A stretch of DNA of 64,000 nt from Neocallimastix lanati (nom. inval.) (Eukaryota > Neocallimastigomycota > Neocallimastigomycetes > Neocallimastigales > Neocallimastigaceae), in assembly GCA_016946835.1 (NCBI GenBank), contig JACVTC010000119.1:260001-324000 (forward strand), read 5' to 3'. This document shows, piece by piece, positions 12,901-24,835 of this stretch (positions are counted from its first letter, which is position 1; each line of letters starts with the position of its first letter). Below the pieces are notes generated by a model, which was not told the origin of the DNA, did no database searches, and saw only the letters and a program-made list of their open reading frames with translations. The translations under genes and the position numbers were made by a program.

Positions 12901-14849
12901 GTCTAGATTATCATTATGTTCAAATTCATCCAGTAAACATGTGAATTTATTATGAGAGAAGATTGCTTCACGTTTATCCCTACAAATTCGATTAGACCAC
13001 TTAATTTGTTTATCCCGAGGGGGAGTAACAAAACCATCAGGAGATATTTTTTTACAAGAAAGAATAAGTGGTAAATGGTCAGAGATGTCGTTAAAAGAGT
13101 AGCATACAGAAGCAATATTCAGATAATTTCTTAATTTATCGTTCACTACTATAAAATCAATACAAGAATTCTTTCCACCATTAGACCAAGTAAATTGATG
13201 ACCAACCATATCCATAACAAACCATTGAGGGGAAATTCTAAGAATAAGATCTTTGAGTTGTTGCTTAGTCATGTTGAAATCACCAACAATAGCCGAAGGG
13301 TTATTCTGATGGTTCTTGAGCCAATTAGCAAAATCAGTTTCCGCTTTTTCTCTAGAGACTTTGTGTTTTTTGCTAGGGATGTAAATGTTCCCTAAAGAAC
13401 ATCTGACACCCCAAAAAGAGAATATATTTACTGAGAGTATATATCTATATTCAAAATCATCATTAGTGAATTGGCAGGAGGAGTGCACACCTATATAAAG
13501 GCCCCTCATACCAGGGATTTTTTTGTCCGCACGTCTCAGTACTGTTCTATAATGATTAAGGAATGGATATGAGTTAGAAAAGGAGTTAAGGAATGAACTA
13601 TTACCGACTTCTTGAAGACAAATACAAATAGGATTAAAGATTGAATTAAAATTGGTAAGTCCGTCACGTTTTTCAGAATTCCAACCATTTATGTTCCAGC
13701 TAATACAGAGGTTGAAATATTTAGTATTCGAGAAAGGGTTAGCATACAGGAGGCTTTCAGAGATGGGGATTGAGGGTTCAGAATAATACCTGGTTCTATT
13801 ATGATTAACATTACTAAATGTGCGTATCCTTGAAGTAATCTTCCATTTAATTCTTTTAACAGGTAAGTGCTTAGTAATCAAATAAATAACCTTCAAATAA
13901 TCCGTACAATTATTATAGTTAACTCTTAGGATGAAGTAGTTTTCCATATTAATATAGTGTTTTTTAACGATTCCATGAACAACTTTATTACAATTTGATA
14001 TCTTTTTGCTTAAAAATTCCCATAGTCTACTTTCAGTCCAAGATTCAAGATCATGAATGAAAATTAAAACAAATTTATCATGGTCAGGACCATAAAGTCG
14101 CAGACCTCTTCGTATAGTTGACATAATAAAATAAAAAACTTATCTATATTAATAAAAAGTAAGTGTAATAAAAAAATAAAAAAATAAAATTAGTAAAAAT
14201 TAAAAAATTAAAAAAAAATAAAAATTTATTGCTGTTGTCTTCTCTTTCGTGTATATTGTTTGCTAAAACTTGTTTGTTTTTCTTTCTTTTTGTGTTGACT
14301 AGTTTTAATTAATGATTTTCAATTATAAATTCCTGTTTTATGTAAAAATTTCTGTAAAATAATCATATATAATATAAAATTTAAATGTTAATGAAATAAT
14401 AGTTGTGAAAAACTATAAAAAGATTCCCATCCGTTAAATAATGTCTCAAACACAAGCTTTGGAGTGAATCAATCTCCTACATTTCCATTTTACAATAGCT
14501 ACATGAGAGTATAAATAATACTATAGAAAAAAACATATACAAAATAATGCTAAAGTAAAAAATACAATAGATTCATTACAATGATAATATGTAGAAACTA
14601 CATGATATTATTAATTGTACAACTCCAATGTTACTACATATCCAGTTTAAGACATTATAGAACGTCAAGTTCACTTTCTACAGTCTTCCAGTATTCCAGA
14701 TTTCTCTCTTCGTACTAGAAGCCGCTTTAGAAAGGATAACCATTGATTATCATCAGAATCACAGAAAGCTGTAATTAGTACACCTGATATAGGTTATTCC
14801 TTTTCCATCAACCCTCCATGGACCTGGAAAAACAGTCCACTTCATTGGG
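9903..14849 (-). mobile_element. LINE (non-LTR retrotransposon), near full length
   Basis: The element is read right to left. A possible 5' leader (14849-14125) is followed by one long ORF (14124-10039) encoding endonuclease and reverse transcriptase, a short 3' UTR (10038-9941) with an AATAAA-type signal about 15-20 nt before the tail, and a 38-nt poly(A) tail (T-run 9940-9903). The boundaries rest on the candidate 13-bp duplication. The 5' boundary is the weaker one, because the leader overlaps a coding-like stretch at 14440-14862. No RNase H domain or long terminal repeats are seen. The ORF is uninterrupted and visibly richer in G/C than its surroundings, which suggests a recent insertion. 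Decayed relatives are at 8299, 17030, 33440 and 52070. Confidence 0.75.
10039..14124 (-). CDS. LINE ORF2: apurinic-type endonuclease and reverse transcriptase
   Basis: This 1361-aa protein would nick target DNA and copy the element RNA at the nick. Residues 1-100 form an uncharacterised N-terminal region with alternating beta and helix character (KFVLIFIHDL, YFILRVNY), which relics elsewhere also keep. Endonuclease/exonuclease/phosphatase domain, about 137-358: SWNINGW 142-148, QE 171-172, GDFN 281-284, FTWSNGG 311-317, SDHLP 348-352. RT domain, about 600-900: KAPGPDGIP 616-624, NYRGISL 692-698, motif A with FLDLKKAYD 762-770, motif B RQGCPLSP 822-829, and catalytic FADD 860-863. A zinc-finger-like C-x2-C...H-x4-C lies at 1174-1193, as in many LINE C-termini. 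All catalytic motifs look intact. The ATG at 14124 opens the frame and the stop is TAG. The LINE clade is not assigned. Confidence 0.93.
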   Translation of the reverse strand: MSTIRRGLRLYGPDHDKFVLIFIHDLESWTESRLWEFLSKKISNCNKVVHGIVKKHYINMENYFILRVNYNNCTDYLKVIYLITKHLPVKRIKWKITSRIRTFSNVNHNRTRYYSEPSIPISESLLYANPFSNTKYFNLCISWNINGWNSEKRDGLTNFNSIFNPICICLQEVGNSSFLNSFSNSYPFLNHYRTVLRRADKKIPGMRGLYIGVHSSCQFTNDDFEYRYILSVNIFSFWGVRCSLGNIYIPSKKHKVSREKAETDFANWLKNHQNNPSAIVGDFNMTKQQLKDLILRISPQWFVMDMVGHQFTWSNGGKNSCIDFIVVNDKLRNYLNIASVCYSFNDISDHLPLILSCKKISPDGFVTPPRDKQIKWSNRICRDKREAIFSHNKFTCLLDEFEHNDNLDSNTMVKKLLDTANKIGDDIQARVPTNLQGSAFHCPAYIKKLSHEKHLFYKRIKNFKLRNDLSNLQEFCDLSKEYRVLSDYIISIKRNIRNIRFKNLIHSIGECFLKNDAQRGWSGLKKISKPSYSPSQSPVYIKDKEGNVLVSQEDQLNRFAEHYEELASDITGHSLNENYWKRILNNSSTPQESWDINQPISMSEIHSTVLSMKNNKAPGPDGIPTEFFKAFFNSESRNSSQDDSNQEVTYSDCAKCLLLLFNKIWDGDFPNEWNSASIVSIPKKGDLSDCNNYRGISLINVGLKILSKIVTKRISDYAFSNGIIRPEQFGFRNKEECISLFVSIREICQRRKFKDKFTFLAFLDLKKAYDSVPIYNILTKLNNLGIRGKCLQFITNLYLTSKARANFNGKLSKEFPIHRGVRQGCPLSPILFNIFINDIFDKCKSYGVITEKKKCCGGLFADDIVLLAPTKSSLKNLLNIAHDWGIKNEMTFGINKCATLVVKPKNFIPSRHYENPTFRLGMNYIPSTNQYTYLGIPFNESLDLKPIIAKMNSKINYTVNSFFSFLTNRNVPFYFKTRILVSFVLSSVLYYAPLLGSNKKNTEKAQTAFNRGLYWSFGFKNKTSNTSIYNMSKELSIPPIASFCAKAMIRCFKKWKDSSCIISHLVKNIPTLSHYSWTKKARSLAVHKHNNKLPGEIRKFYWENIHYSSTPAIRSTKYKKFKFGFKKFIQRLSLKYSQFSLGFFWIGRIKCGFKFDVKTYVKSNLVSENCPTYCPCCGESNSIPSFTHWILLCPKFEEFRQHFIPFVDEIFINFSLIVHEKSLNIPDDKEEDFDDNINFYVLCLLLGGNAVFEILKIGSGERRRYINNIFQSPSNESSFPISYFVGLAEFLTNVMPIVIGDFYTMIDLYSVRPTVVKSVDVVTIRQRRNSDTDSNDNFHPHGVIFDEWEELEAFSSSNLIT

Positions 14850-14862
14850 ATGGATTATTTTA
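14440..14862 (+). pseudogene. Coding-like island upstream of the LINE ORF, family unknown
   Basis: Richer in G/C than its flanks. On the plus strand a piece reads SLRTRSRFRKDN, then SINPPWTWKNSPLHWDGLF and a stop at 14860-14862. On the minus strand a piece reads ITAFCDSDDNQWLSFLKRLL. Both strands are open for about 50 codons and broken elsewhere. It may be the remains of a LINE first ORF or leader (minus) or the end of an older gene (plus). The sequence does not decide between these. Confidence 0.35.
14850..14862. repeat. Candidate target-site duplication, right copy
   Basis: An exact 13-bp match to 9890-9902. If real, it places the 5' end of the LINE at about 14849 and gives it a leader of roughly 725 bases. 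The overlap with the last codons of the plus-strand coding-like island is an unexplained coincidence that weakens the case. Confidence 0.4.
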
Positions 14863-14898
14863 ATTACTAAATATTTTATTATTTTTGATTTTTATATA

Positions 14899-14952
<54 letters not shown>

Positions 14953-15965
14953 ATTATAAATAGATTAAACTTTATTTAATATTGAATATTTTTTCTAAAA
15001 ATTAATTATTTATTTTATTTATTAAAAGGAATATATTCGTTATTAATAAAATAATTTTTATTAACTTTTGAATTAATAAATATATACACACATATATATA
15101 TATATTATTTTTTATTTTTAATAAAATAGTTATTTATATATAAGTGTGTTTTAAATTTTATTATTTCTTAGGAGGTGTTGGTCATATATGCGAATATTAT
15201 ATTAAACAAATTTATATATTATTATTATGAATTTTAGAAATTAGATTAATGATTAAGTATCTATTTATATCTAAAACTTTACCTTAAATCACTTGAAGGC
15301 AACCAAAATTATTTTTAAAATTTTAATAGTACATTTAAGGATAATAGAAAGGATAAGGTTCACTGATTAATTATCTAAATAATGTTTCAAAATTTTAGAA
15401 ATTTAAAATATTAAATATCTTCATTTTGTTATTTTTTTTTTTTTTCCTTATTTTAAAATAAAGTACATTGAAAATTTTTCAAAATAATAAAAATAAAAAA
15501 AATTTTAATTATTAAAATTAGTAAATATAAATATATTAAAATATATGATAAATTTTATAATAGAATAAAAAGAACTAAAATAAAAATAAATAAATGGAGC
15601 AAAGTAAAATAAAACATATTTGTATATATATTATCAAAATAAAATAGATAACTTTTAAAAAATAAATCATCTTAATAATCATTATAACAATAATATATTG
15701 AAATATATTTGTTTTTTATATATATATATTTATTCATTAATTAATCTTTATTATAATTTAATTAACTTTTTAGTTTAGCAATTTAAATAACGGTCCTTAG
15801 CTTTATGTCCTCTTTTATTACATATATATATATATGTAATAGAAAAAAATAATTCTAGTATTGGATTTTTTTTTCTTCTCTTCTTACATTTTATCTATTT
15901 TTTATTTTAGTTATATAGAAAAAATATATATATTAATTTTATATAGGTTTTTTTTTTTTAAAAAA

Positions 15966-16002
<37 letters not shown>

Positions 16003-16080
16003 TGCATATAATTATATATTTTAATTTATATTTTTAAAAATTGAAATTATATATAAAAAAATTATAATATTTAATTTTAC
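14863..16080. other. A/T-rich spacer
   Basis: Contains a long A-run (about 14899-14948), (AT)n and (AAT)n tracts (near 15967-16001), and a short palindrome around 15815-15838. No gene is seen. Confidence 0.6.
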
Positions 16081-16094
16081 CCTAATATATATAG

Positions 16095-16330
16095 TGCATG
16101 CACTAATTATAATGGTATTTGTATTACTACCGATTCTTGCCAAAAATATAACAGAGTATATGATTTTTTAATTGGATATTGTTAATGTAAAAATAACAAT
16201 CGAAGATCATCTGTGTTTCTTGTTTTAATCTTATAAATTCTAGTATTTTTCAACGCTGTGACTCTCAAAAGGAATATCCTTTTTGCAAACTATATACCGA
16301 ATCACCATCCGTAATAATAATAACCGTCAT
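16095..16330 (+). pseudogene. Possible relic of a small Cys-rich extracellular domain
   Basis: The plus strand reads ACTNYNGICITTDSCQKYNR then GYC before a stop. A Cys-spaced fragment in another frame follows (QRCDSQKEYPFCKLYTESPS, about 16252-16311). The spacing C...GIC..T..C recalls the small Cys-rich modules attached to some secreted fungal hydrolases. It is short and broken and no family can be claimed. Confidence 0.25.
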
Positions 16331-17029
16331 TTAGCATTATATATATATATTTTTTTTCATTATTCAATTCCTTTTCTATAATTAAAATTTTGTAAATCGG
16401 AAAAGCTTCCGCATTTCCTAATTTTCTTTCCTCTTAAATTTTTCCATAAAAGAGTAAAAACTTAAAAGAATCAAGGACAGCTAATACATTCCTTATAACT
16501 CTTTGATCTTAAATTGATGCAGTGATAAAAATATCAAAATGGTATATAATTATCTATCATTTACAAATTCACAATCTAAAACCAAGTGAAGATAGAAATT
16601 AATACAACCTATGTATTCTTCCTCGAAATTCTTGAATACACTAAACATTAAATGATTAATGATAAAGACCAATTGGCGTAATCCCTTTGTTTCGGCAGCC
16701 ACAAAGAATGAGTTATTTTTTTTTTTTGTAAAATCGACGTAATCGTATATTATTAGCAAAGCTTTATATTTTGTTCCTATTCTTTTTAGGTTCAAACTTG
16801 ATAAATGTAAATAAAATTCAATCTCTTATTAATACTAGTTTTATTATGGTATATTGACCCTTCTTCAAGTATTAAAGAAAATTATTCAAATAACGATAAT
16901 GAAAAGGGAAATCTCATAGGAAATATTATATTATAAGACATTCAACCGTTAGTACTTAGGCTTTATCACATGATCTGGTTTCAAATACAACACTACTATT
17001 GCTATCAGTGGTAAAATTTTAAACCAATG
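16331..17029. other. Unassigned stretch with a small minus-strand ORF
   Basis: Base composition here is less extreme than in the flanks. An 81-codon minus-strand ORF (16550-16795) starts MNLKRIGTKYKALLIIYDY. It has no recognised domain. It faces away from the plus-strand LINE relic that follows, and may be a chance ORF in decayed sequence. No other gene is seen. Confidence 0.3.
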
Positions 17030-17530
17030 TATGAAAGTCTGGCTCATGCTGTGGAGAAGGTGAACAGTAGTTCATCCACTGGATATTTGAATGTTCTTCC
17101 TTTTTCATTATATAGATGAGAATCTTTAGATTTCACCAATAACCTTTTTTTTTTTTATTATTATAATATTCAGTGATAAAATAAGGATACTTTCCTTTTT
17201 TCCATCATATTCTAGTATTTTAGAATTTGAAAATTTTTATCAATAAATATATTTATATATTCCTTCTTGGTAGAAATTCTGCTTTAGATGAGCTACAATT
17301 CGATACTGGAGAACGAAGTCGTTAAAGTGAACAAGGGTCTACTGTTCTGTATATTGTGAGGCTTACACGTTATCGTACTAATACAATACCTATCATTAGT
17401 AGCTCTTTTGAGTTACTTTTTTAATCGTTTTGGTAAGAAATCCTTCAGTACCAAGAGTGTCGACATCATACAGATATGGCTTAAGAACAATACTATTAGT
17501 AGTCTTATTTTATATATTTTAAAACATAAA
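17030..17530 (+). pseudogene. Decayed LINE, 3' part of ORF2
   Basis: Frame-broken plus-strand text matches the intact LINE C-terminus in order. SCCGEGEQ..FIHWIFEC (17042-17097) corresponds to the zinc-finger region CPCCGES...FTHWILLC. IYIFLLGRNSA...TGERSR (17250-17325) corresponds to FYVLCLLLGGNAV...SGERRR. NTIPIISSSF (17380-17410) corresponds to NVMPIVIGDF. TKSVDIIQIW (17453-17482) corresponds to VKSVDVVTIR. Stops occur between the pieces. This is an old copy in the opposite orientation to the intact element. Confidence 0.65.
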
Positions 17531-17959
17531 TATACTAGCAGTCAAGTTCCGCTCATAGAATCTATAGAGAATAGTTCTCTTCTCATAATGAGAATCTTTC
17601 TGTATTTTCATTCAGGGGAGAGATTAATGGACACCACACTATCTATTTTTAAGATGTTAATTCTTTGATTAATTATTTTAGATTTAAATGGTGATCATAT
17701 TATTAAATTTTTAATTTTTATTGTTTATTAGTATTGTCATTATTTCTTTTTCTTTATTAATATATTCTTTAATTAAATTAAAGAATGAATATTAATATTA
17801 ATGTTCTCTATTCTCTATATATTTTATTTCTTATTAATATTATATATTATTAGCATCATCATTATTGATATTAATAAAATTAATTAATATATTTATTTTA
17901 GTTTTAAACTTTTATTAATCTATATTTTTATATTTATTTGTATTTTCTTTTTTTATTTA
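17531..17959. other. A/T-rich spacer
   Basis: Nothing recognisable after the LINE relic. Confidence 0.5.
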
Positions 17960-20040
<2,081 letters not shown>

Positions 20041-20344
20041 AAAACTTTAATTATTAATAAATTAATATTTTATATTTTATTTTATACTTTATATTAAATA
20101 CTTTAAATACTTAATAGTTATTCTAAAAGAATTAATTAATTAAATAGTTTATTATGATTTACAAATATAAAAACAAGAATAATTCTTTATAATTATTCTT
20201 TGTAGCACAGTTTTATGCCAAATTTATATTATAATTATTTTATATTTACGAAATAATAATTAAATACATGTATTAATTAATTTTATAATTATTTTTAAAT
20301 AATAAATAAATAAAATTTATAATTAAATAACCACTTAAATAAAA
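20041..20344. other. A/T-rich spacer
   Basis: No gene or clear repeat is seen. Confidence 0.5.
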
Positions 20345-20426
20345 CTTCTCCCAACAAGAGAACTTGAACCTATAGGCGTACTTTATCATTTTGGTGGAGA
20401 TATCGGTTCTCTTAGAGGAGGAGAAG
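20345..20426. other. Two-stem inverted repeat, possible structured RNA or relic
   Basis: CTTCTCC (20345-20351) pairs perfectly with GGAGAAG (20420-20426). Inside it, AAGAGAAC (20356-20363) pairs perfectly with GTTCTCTT (20406-20413). Together they make a 15-bp stem with a 4/6-nt internal loop and a 42-nt apical loop, standing out as a G/C-richer island in A/T-rich DNA. The minus strand contains GGTTCAAGTTC, which resembles a tRNA B box, but no cloverleaf can be folded. Function is unknown. Confidence 0.45.
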
Positions 20427-20639
20427 AATATAATTATTTCCAATAATTATTTTAAAAAAAATAAAAAAAAAAAAAAAATTTATAATAAGAATTTTATAAT
20501 AAAAAAATATTATTTCTAATTTTCTTAAAAATATATATTTCAAAAATTTAAAAATTAATTTTAAAAATTAATTTTATAAAAATATTTTTTTTTATTAAAT
20601 TAAATAGTATTTTATATATAAATATATCTTTATATATAT

Positions 20640-20850
20640 TTATATAATTCTATAACAAAATTGAATTAATCGTATTATATATATAAATATATTGTATAAT
20701 ATATTTATATAAGTTATTAAAAGAATTGATTATATAGTATTATATATAAATATATTGTAATATATATTTATATTATTTTATTAAAAGAGTTGATTATATC
20801 TTATTATATATATAAATATATTTTAATATATTTATATTAAAAAAAAATTT
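20640..20850. repeat. Three imperfect tandem copies of a ~70-bp A/T unit
   Basis: The motif TTATTAAAAGAATTGATTAT followed by TATATATAAATATATTGTAA recurs with changes near 20660, 20715 and 20780. No function can be assigned. Confidence 0.6.
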
Positions 20851-21648
20851 TTTATTGTGGCGTTGCTAATAGAAATATACTTTTCTTATTAGTAACTAAT
20901 TAACAAGGTATCTCAGCATAGACAAGCCGTGTTGATTCTCACCAGGGGTATATTAGGCAGTAATAACAAGATCCCGAAGCACGTGACGGAACATAGATCG
21001 TGTGAATAAGGTGACGGAACCGTTATTATTGTGCGAAAGACCCTAATCAATACGTCTATTATAGTTACTTTGGTCGGAATTGGTGCTAATAATAACAACA
21101 CCATAATAATTAACATTAAATATATTATTATATAATGAATATATTGAATTTCAAAAACAGAAATATTATTCTAAATTTAAGATATAATAAAATTTACATA
21201 AAGTATCATTAAATCACTTGACTACATATAGCCTTTACTGAATTATATTGAATTATTAAAAAAAAAAAAAAAAAATTTTTTTTTAAACCTTAATAAATAT
21301 TAAATTGATATCCGTTGAAGAATTTTTTGAAAAGCTTATTGAAATACGTAATAAAAGAAAAATGTCGGAATTTAATGAGGCGATGCTCTTACAACAACGC
21401 TTCATGTCCTTGCAAGCCATAATTAATGTTACAGACAAGGAACATGATGTAGAGTGTTGGTACGACCAACTCGTTACTTGGACTAGAATGCAAAAAATAA
21501 CTAGTCCTACTGATATTTATGATTGGTGTCGTATGAAGGTGCAAGGTCAAGGTTCCAAAAGTATCCAAGCATTAGTAACTAAGGATGCTAGCGGACACTT
21601 AGTCTATCCTACCCTTGAGCAAATGAGAGATGCATTGCTAAAAACGTA

Positions 21649-21900
21649 CAAATTAGAAAAAGATCCTGATGATATTATTAATGAAATAAAATCTATGAAG
21701 ATTAATAAAGGAGACGATGTAAAAAAATTCAATCAGAAATACTTAAAATTATATAATGACTTAAAAGATGAATACAAATTAGATAAAGATCCTGATGATA
21801 TTATTAAAGAAATAAAATCTATGAAGATTAATAAAGGAGACGATGTAAAAAAATTCAATCAGAAATACTTAAAATTATATAATGACTTAAATGATGAATA
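21649..21900 (+). repeat. 126-bp in-frame tandem duplication inside gag
   Basis: Two nearly identical 126-base units encode DPDDIINEIKSMKINKG... and DPDDIIKEIKSMKINKG.... They differ at only a few bases, so the duplication is recent compared with the decay of the element. It lies in the capsid-like region. Confidence 0.9.
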
Positions 21901-22540
21901 CAAATTAAGAATTTCTTCTTACGACTATTTAGATGCAATAATTAATAAAACTGCTGTGTGGCGTAGCGTAAAATCGGAAATTAAAAATAAGAAAATTACG
22001 CTATCAGAAGCTATGGACGCTGTAGAATTCTACGATAAAATGGAAAATGAGTTAAAACTAAAAACTCAAAATAATAATAATTTATCATCTAATAATAGAA
22101 ACAACAAAAATTCAAATTATAATAAATCTTCTAATTTTGTTAATCAAGGTGGATACAATAATAACAACCATAATAACCCTAATTTTAATAACATGCATAA
22201 AGTTTCTTTTTGTAAGTTTTGCCACGAAAAGGGACATTCAATCTCCGACTGCTCTGGTTATGCAAAATTCCAATATTTTAAATATATGGATTCCATGATG
22301 AATAATAATTTTAATAACCAAAATTCAAATTTTAATAATTTCCCAAATAATAATTTTAATAATATTAATCATGGTAGTAATAATAATTTTAATTTAGACA
22401 ATCAAAATTGGAACGGAAACAATAACAGGAACAATGGTTATAGGAACAATAATAAACCTAATAAATTTAATGGCTTTACATATTTTAATAATCCAAATTT
22501 TAATAACCAAAATTTTAATAATAATCAGCCATTCTATAAT

Positions 22541-22648
22541 CAAAATTATAATAATAATCAAAATTATAATAATAATCAAAATTATAATAATAATCAAAAT
22601 TATAATAATAATCAAAATTATAATAATAATCAAAATTATAATAATAAT
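22541..22648 (+). repeat. Six exact 18-bp units in gag
   Basis: CAAAATTATAATAATAAT is repeated six times without change, encoding QNYNNN. Related, less exact units flank it. Confidence 0.95.
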
Positions 22649-22882
22649 CAAAATTTTAATAACCAGCCATTTTATAACTATAATTTTAATAATCAGCCAC
22701 TGAATAATCAAAACTTTAATAATAATCAAAATTTTAATAATATCCAAAATTTTAATAATGGTCAAAATTTTAATGAAAACTTTAATTCTTATAATTCTAA
22801 TTTTAATAATCCTTGGTTTTAATAATTCCTATAATAGGAATATTAATGAAGAAAACTCCGACACTAGTTCTTTAAACTAGTA

Positions 22883-23870
22883 ATGGGGAGTAAGTGCTCT
22901 CCCCTAAACCAAAACACTAAAAATACAAAACATTATTACGTGGACGCCATGAAAAGAAAAAGTGTAGAATTACCTCCAGGTACACCTATTAGAAAATCCA
23001 AATCCAATTCGGCTAAGAAAAGTACTTTTAAAACAAATCAAAAACAGCCGGAAATGGAAGACCAAACGAAATTTTGAAGTTGATGTACCTAATCGAAAAG
23101 TAATTAATCCTCACTTACGTAAGCGTTCCACTGATAAATATTTTAATAATTCTATTAATAGTAATAATGATAATGCTTTTATTAATAATTCTAATATTAA
23201 TTCTAATAATTCAAATAATAATAATTTAAATAATTTAAATACTTATAATTCTAATAAGTCAAATAATAATTCTTATAAAAATAATAATTCTAAAAAAAAT
23301 AATAATTCTAATAATTCTAATAAAAATAATAATATTTCTAATAAATTTAATAATATTTCTATAAATTTAATATTTCTAATAATAATTCTGAATTAAATTC
23401 TTTTAATACTAATAAAAATTCTAATACTTTAATTAATAATAATTCTAATAAATTAAACTATAATTATAATACTAATTTAATTAATGATTCTAACAAAATT
23501 TCCGATTATAATAATTCTATAAAAATGAATACTAATGAAGAAAGTTTATTAATTAATTCTAATAATAATAAAAATTCTTTTAATAATAATTCTAATGATT
23601 TTAATAATAAAATTTTAATTGATAATAAATTTAATAATCTTAATAATTTTAATAATGATACTTTAAATAATTATTCTAATTCTAATCAAAAGTTAAATAA
23701 CTTAAATTATTCTACTGATGATTTTAACCTAATGATCTTAATAATTTTAATAAAAATTTAATTAATCCAAAAGAATTAAAAGTTAGGAACAATAAAAGAA
23801 AGTCCAATTTAATATTAAAGATCCTCCTGATACACGTGACTATGATGATGATATGCGGGACTTTTATGTG
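22883..23870 (+). pseudogene. Frame-broken Asn-rich continuation of the gypsy-like element
   Basis: An open piece (22883-23077) starts MGSKCSPLNQNTKNTKHYYV and is basic. A likely one-base shift in the T-run at about 23072-23075 moves the text into another frame, which reads EVDVPNRKVINPHLRKRSTD and then long Asn/Ser runs to 23390. Further Asn-rich text starts at 23525 in another frame. It ends in KDPPDTRDYDDDMRDFY (about 23815-23868). A palindromic ACTAGTT...AACTAGT hairpin (22862-22880) sits just before the first piece. The Asn-rich text is low complexity and gives no function. Confidence 0.45.
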
Positions 23871-24434
23871 CTACTAATTTTTAATAGTATCGTTATATTT
23901 AATTAACCTTTATTAATATATTTTAAAAACCCAATTAACCAAGGGTCTTCTCTAAACTACTATAAAGAAGAGTAGTTATTAGAAATCTTTATAATAATTT
24001 AATAAATATTAATAATAATAAATATACATTTAAAATATATTATTATATCGGAGTATAGTATAATATATAATAAATATATATTAAAATAATAAATATAATA
24101 AATATAACTATATAATTCTTAAAATGAAAATAAGAATAATAAAGTTAAATATATAAGAATATAATTATATAATAAATATGAATATAATAAATAATATCAA
24201 CTATATATATTTAATTATAATTAAAATAACTAAAACTATTTCATTATATTATATATTATAATATATAGAAGTATTATGTATTTTTAATATAAACTTTAAA
24301 ATAAATATGAATAGTTAAGTTATATATATAATAATATTCTTATATATATTTAGAAGAAATTAACTATTTAATTTAATATATTTAATATATTTCATATTAT
24401 AATGAATAATATATATATAAATATTGAATAATAT

Positions 24435-24832
24435 ATGAATAAGAAATTATTTCAAATATTATTATTGACAAAAGAAATATACACATATTTGTTTTATATC
24501 AATGATGATATTAATAACAATAATAAAAATGAAAAGATAGAAAAACATATATTATTAGCTAATAAATATACTATTGAACCTTATAATTTATATAAAGATT
24601 TAGCAAATACTAAATGTGATATTACATATGCCCAGTTATTAGATATTTCTCCCAAAGCACGATCTGAATTTAATTAAAAATTTAAAATTAGAAAAATTGA
24701 AAATTTCTAGTACTATGAATATAGATGATAATTTTGTCTATAATTATGAATATGATGAAATTAAAAATAATAATAATTTCAAAGAAGACGACTTAGGTAT
24801 TGTTCTAGCCTCTGTCAGGTAAATTACTTGTA
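24435..24832 (+). pseudogene. Pre-protease segment of a gypsy-type polyprotein
   Basis: The 24435-24677 ORF ends in DLANTKCDITYAQLLDISPK. This matches what is known of gypsy-like elements in fungi, where a D/NITxAQLLDxxP motif lies before the aspartic protease. The next frame continues with NLKLEKLKISSTMNID and EDDLGIVLASVR to a stop at 24830-24832. A frameshift near 24676 separates the two. The protease itself (D-T/S-G motif) does not follow. Confidence 0.55.
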
Positions 24833-24835
24833 AAT

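Larger units (their letters stand above)
21362..22822 (+). pseudogene. Retrotransposon Gag with CCHC zinc knuckle and Asn-rich tail
   Basis: Capsid/nucleocapsid-type protein of an LTR retrotransposon, open for 486 codons from the first ATG (21362). The frame is open further upstream (from 21305) but lacks an ATG there. The N-terminal capsid-like part has W residues typical of retrotransposon Gag (CWYDQLVTW, YDWCRMKVQGQG). A 42-aa tandem duplication sits at 21649-21900. The zinc knuckle CKFCHEKGHSISDC (C-x2-C-x4-H-x4-C) is at about 22210-22251. The C-terminus is Asn/Gln/Phe-rich, including six exact NYNNNQ units. The stop at 22820 follows a T-run. The +1 frame continues plausibly (NNSYNRNINEENSDTSSLN) to about 22879, so a one-base frameshift near the end is likely. 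Downstream pol is missing. Confidence 0.8.
20860..24835 (+). mobile_element. Decayed Ty3/gypsy-like LTR retrotransposon (gag and pre-protease only)
   Basis: A G/C-richer leader-like stretch (20860-21120) is followed by a long Gag reading frame, a frame-shifted Asn-rich part, and a segment typical of the region just before the aspartic protease in gypsy polyproteins. Protease, RT, RNase H and integrase are not found downstream, where the sequence becomes plain A/T-rich DNA. No LTR pair could be identified by eye, so the ends are approximate. Confidence 0.6.

Noticed and set aside
10514..13395. Several 60-80-codon ORFs inside the LINE
   Set aside because: Other-frame shadows of the 1361-codon ORF.
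20345..20426. tRNA gene on the minus strand
   Set aside because: A B-box-like GGTTCAAGTTC and paired ends exist, but no A box, anticodon arm or cloverleaf can be drawn.
21305..21361. Gag start at 21305
   Set aside because: The codon there is TTG; the first ATG in frame is 21362.
20860..24430. LTR pair flanking the gypsy-like element
   Set aside because: Only short similarity (AATTAAC.AAGG) was found between 20909 and 23936; not enough for LTRs.
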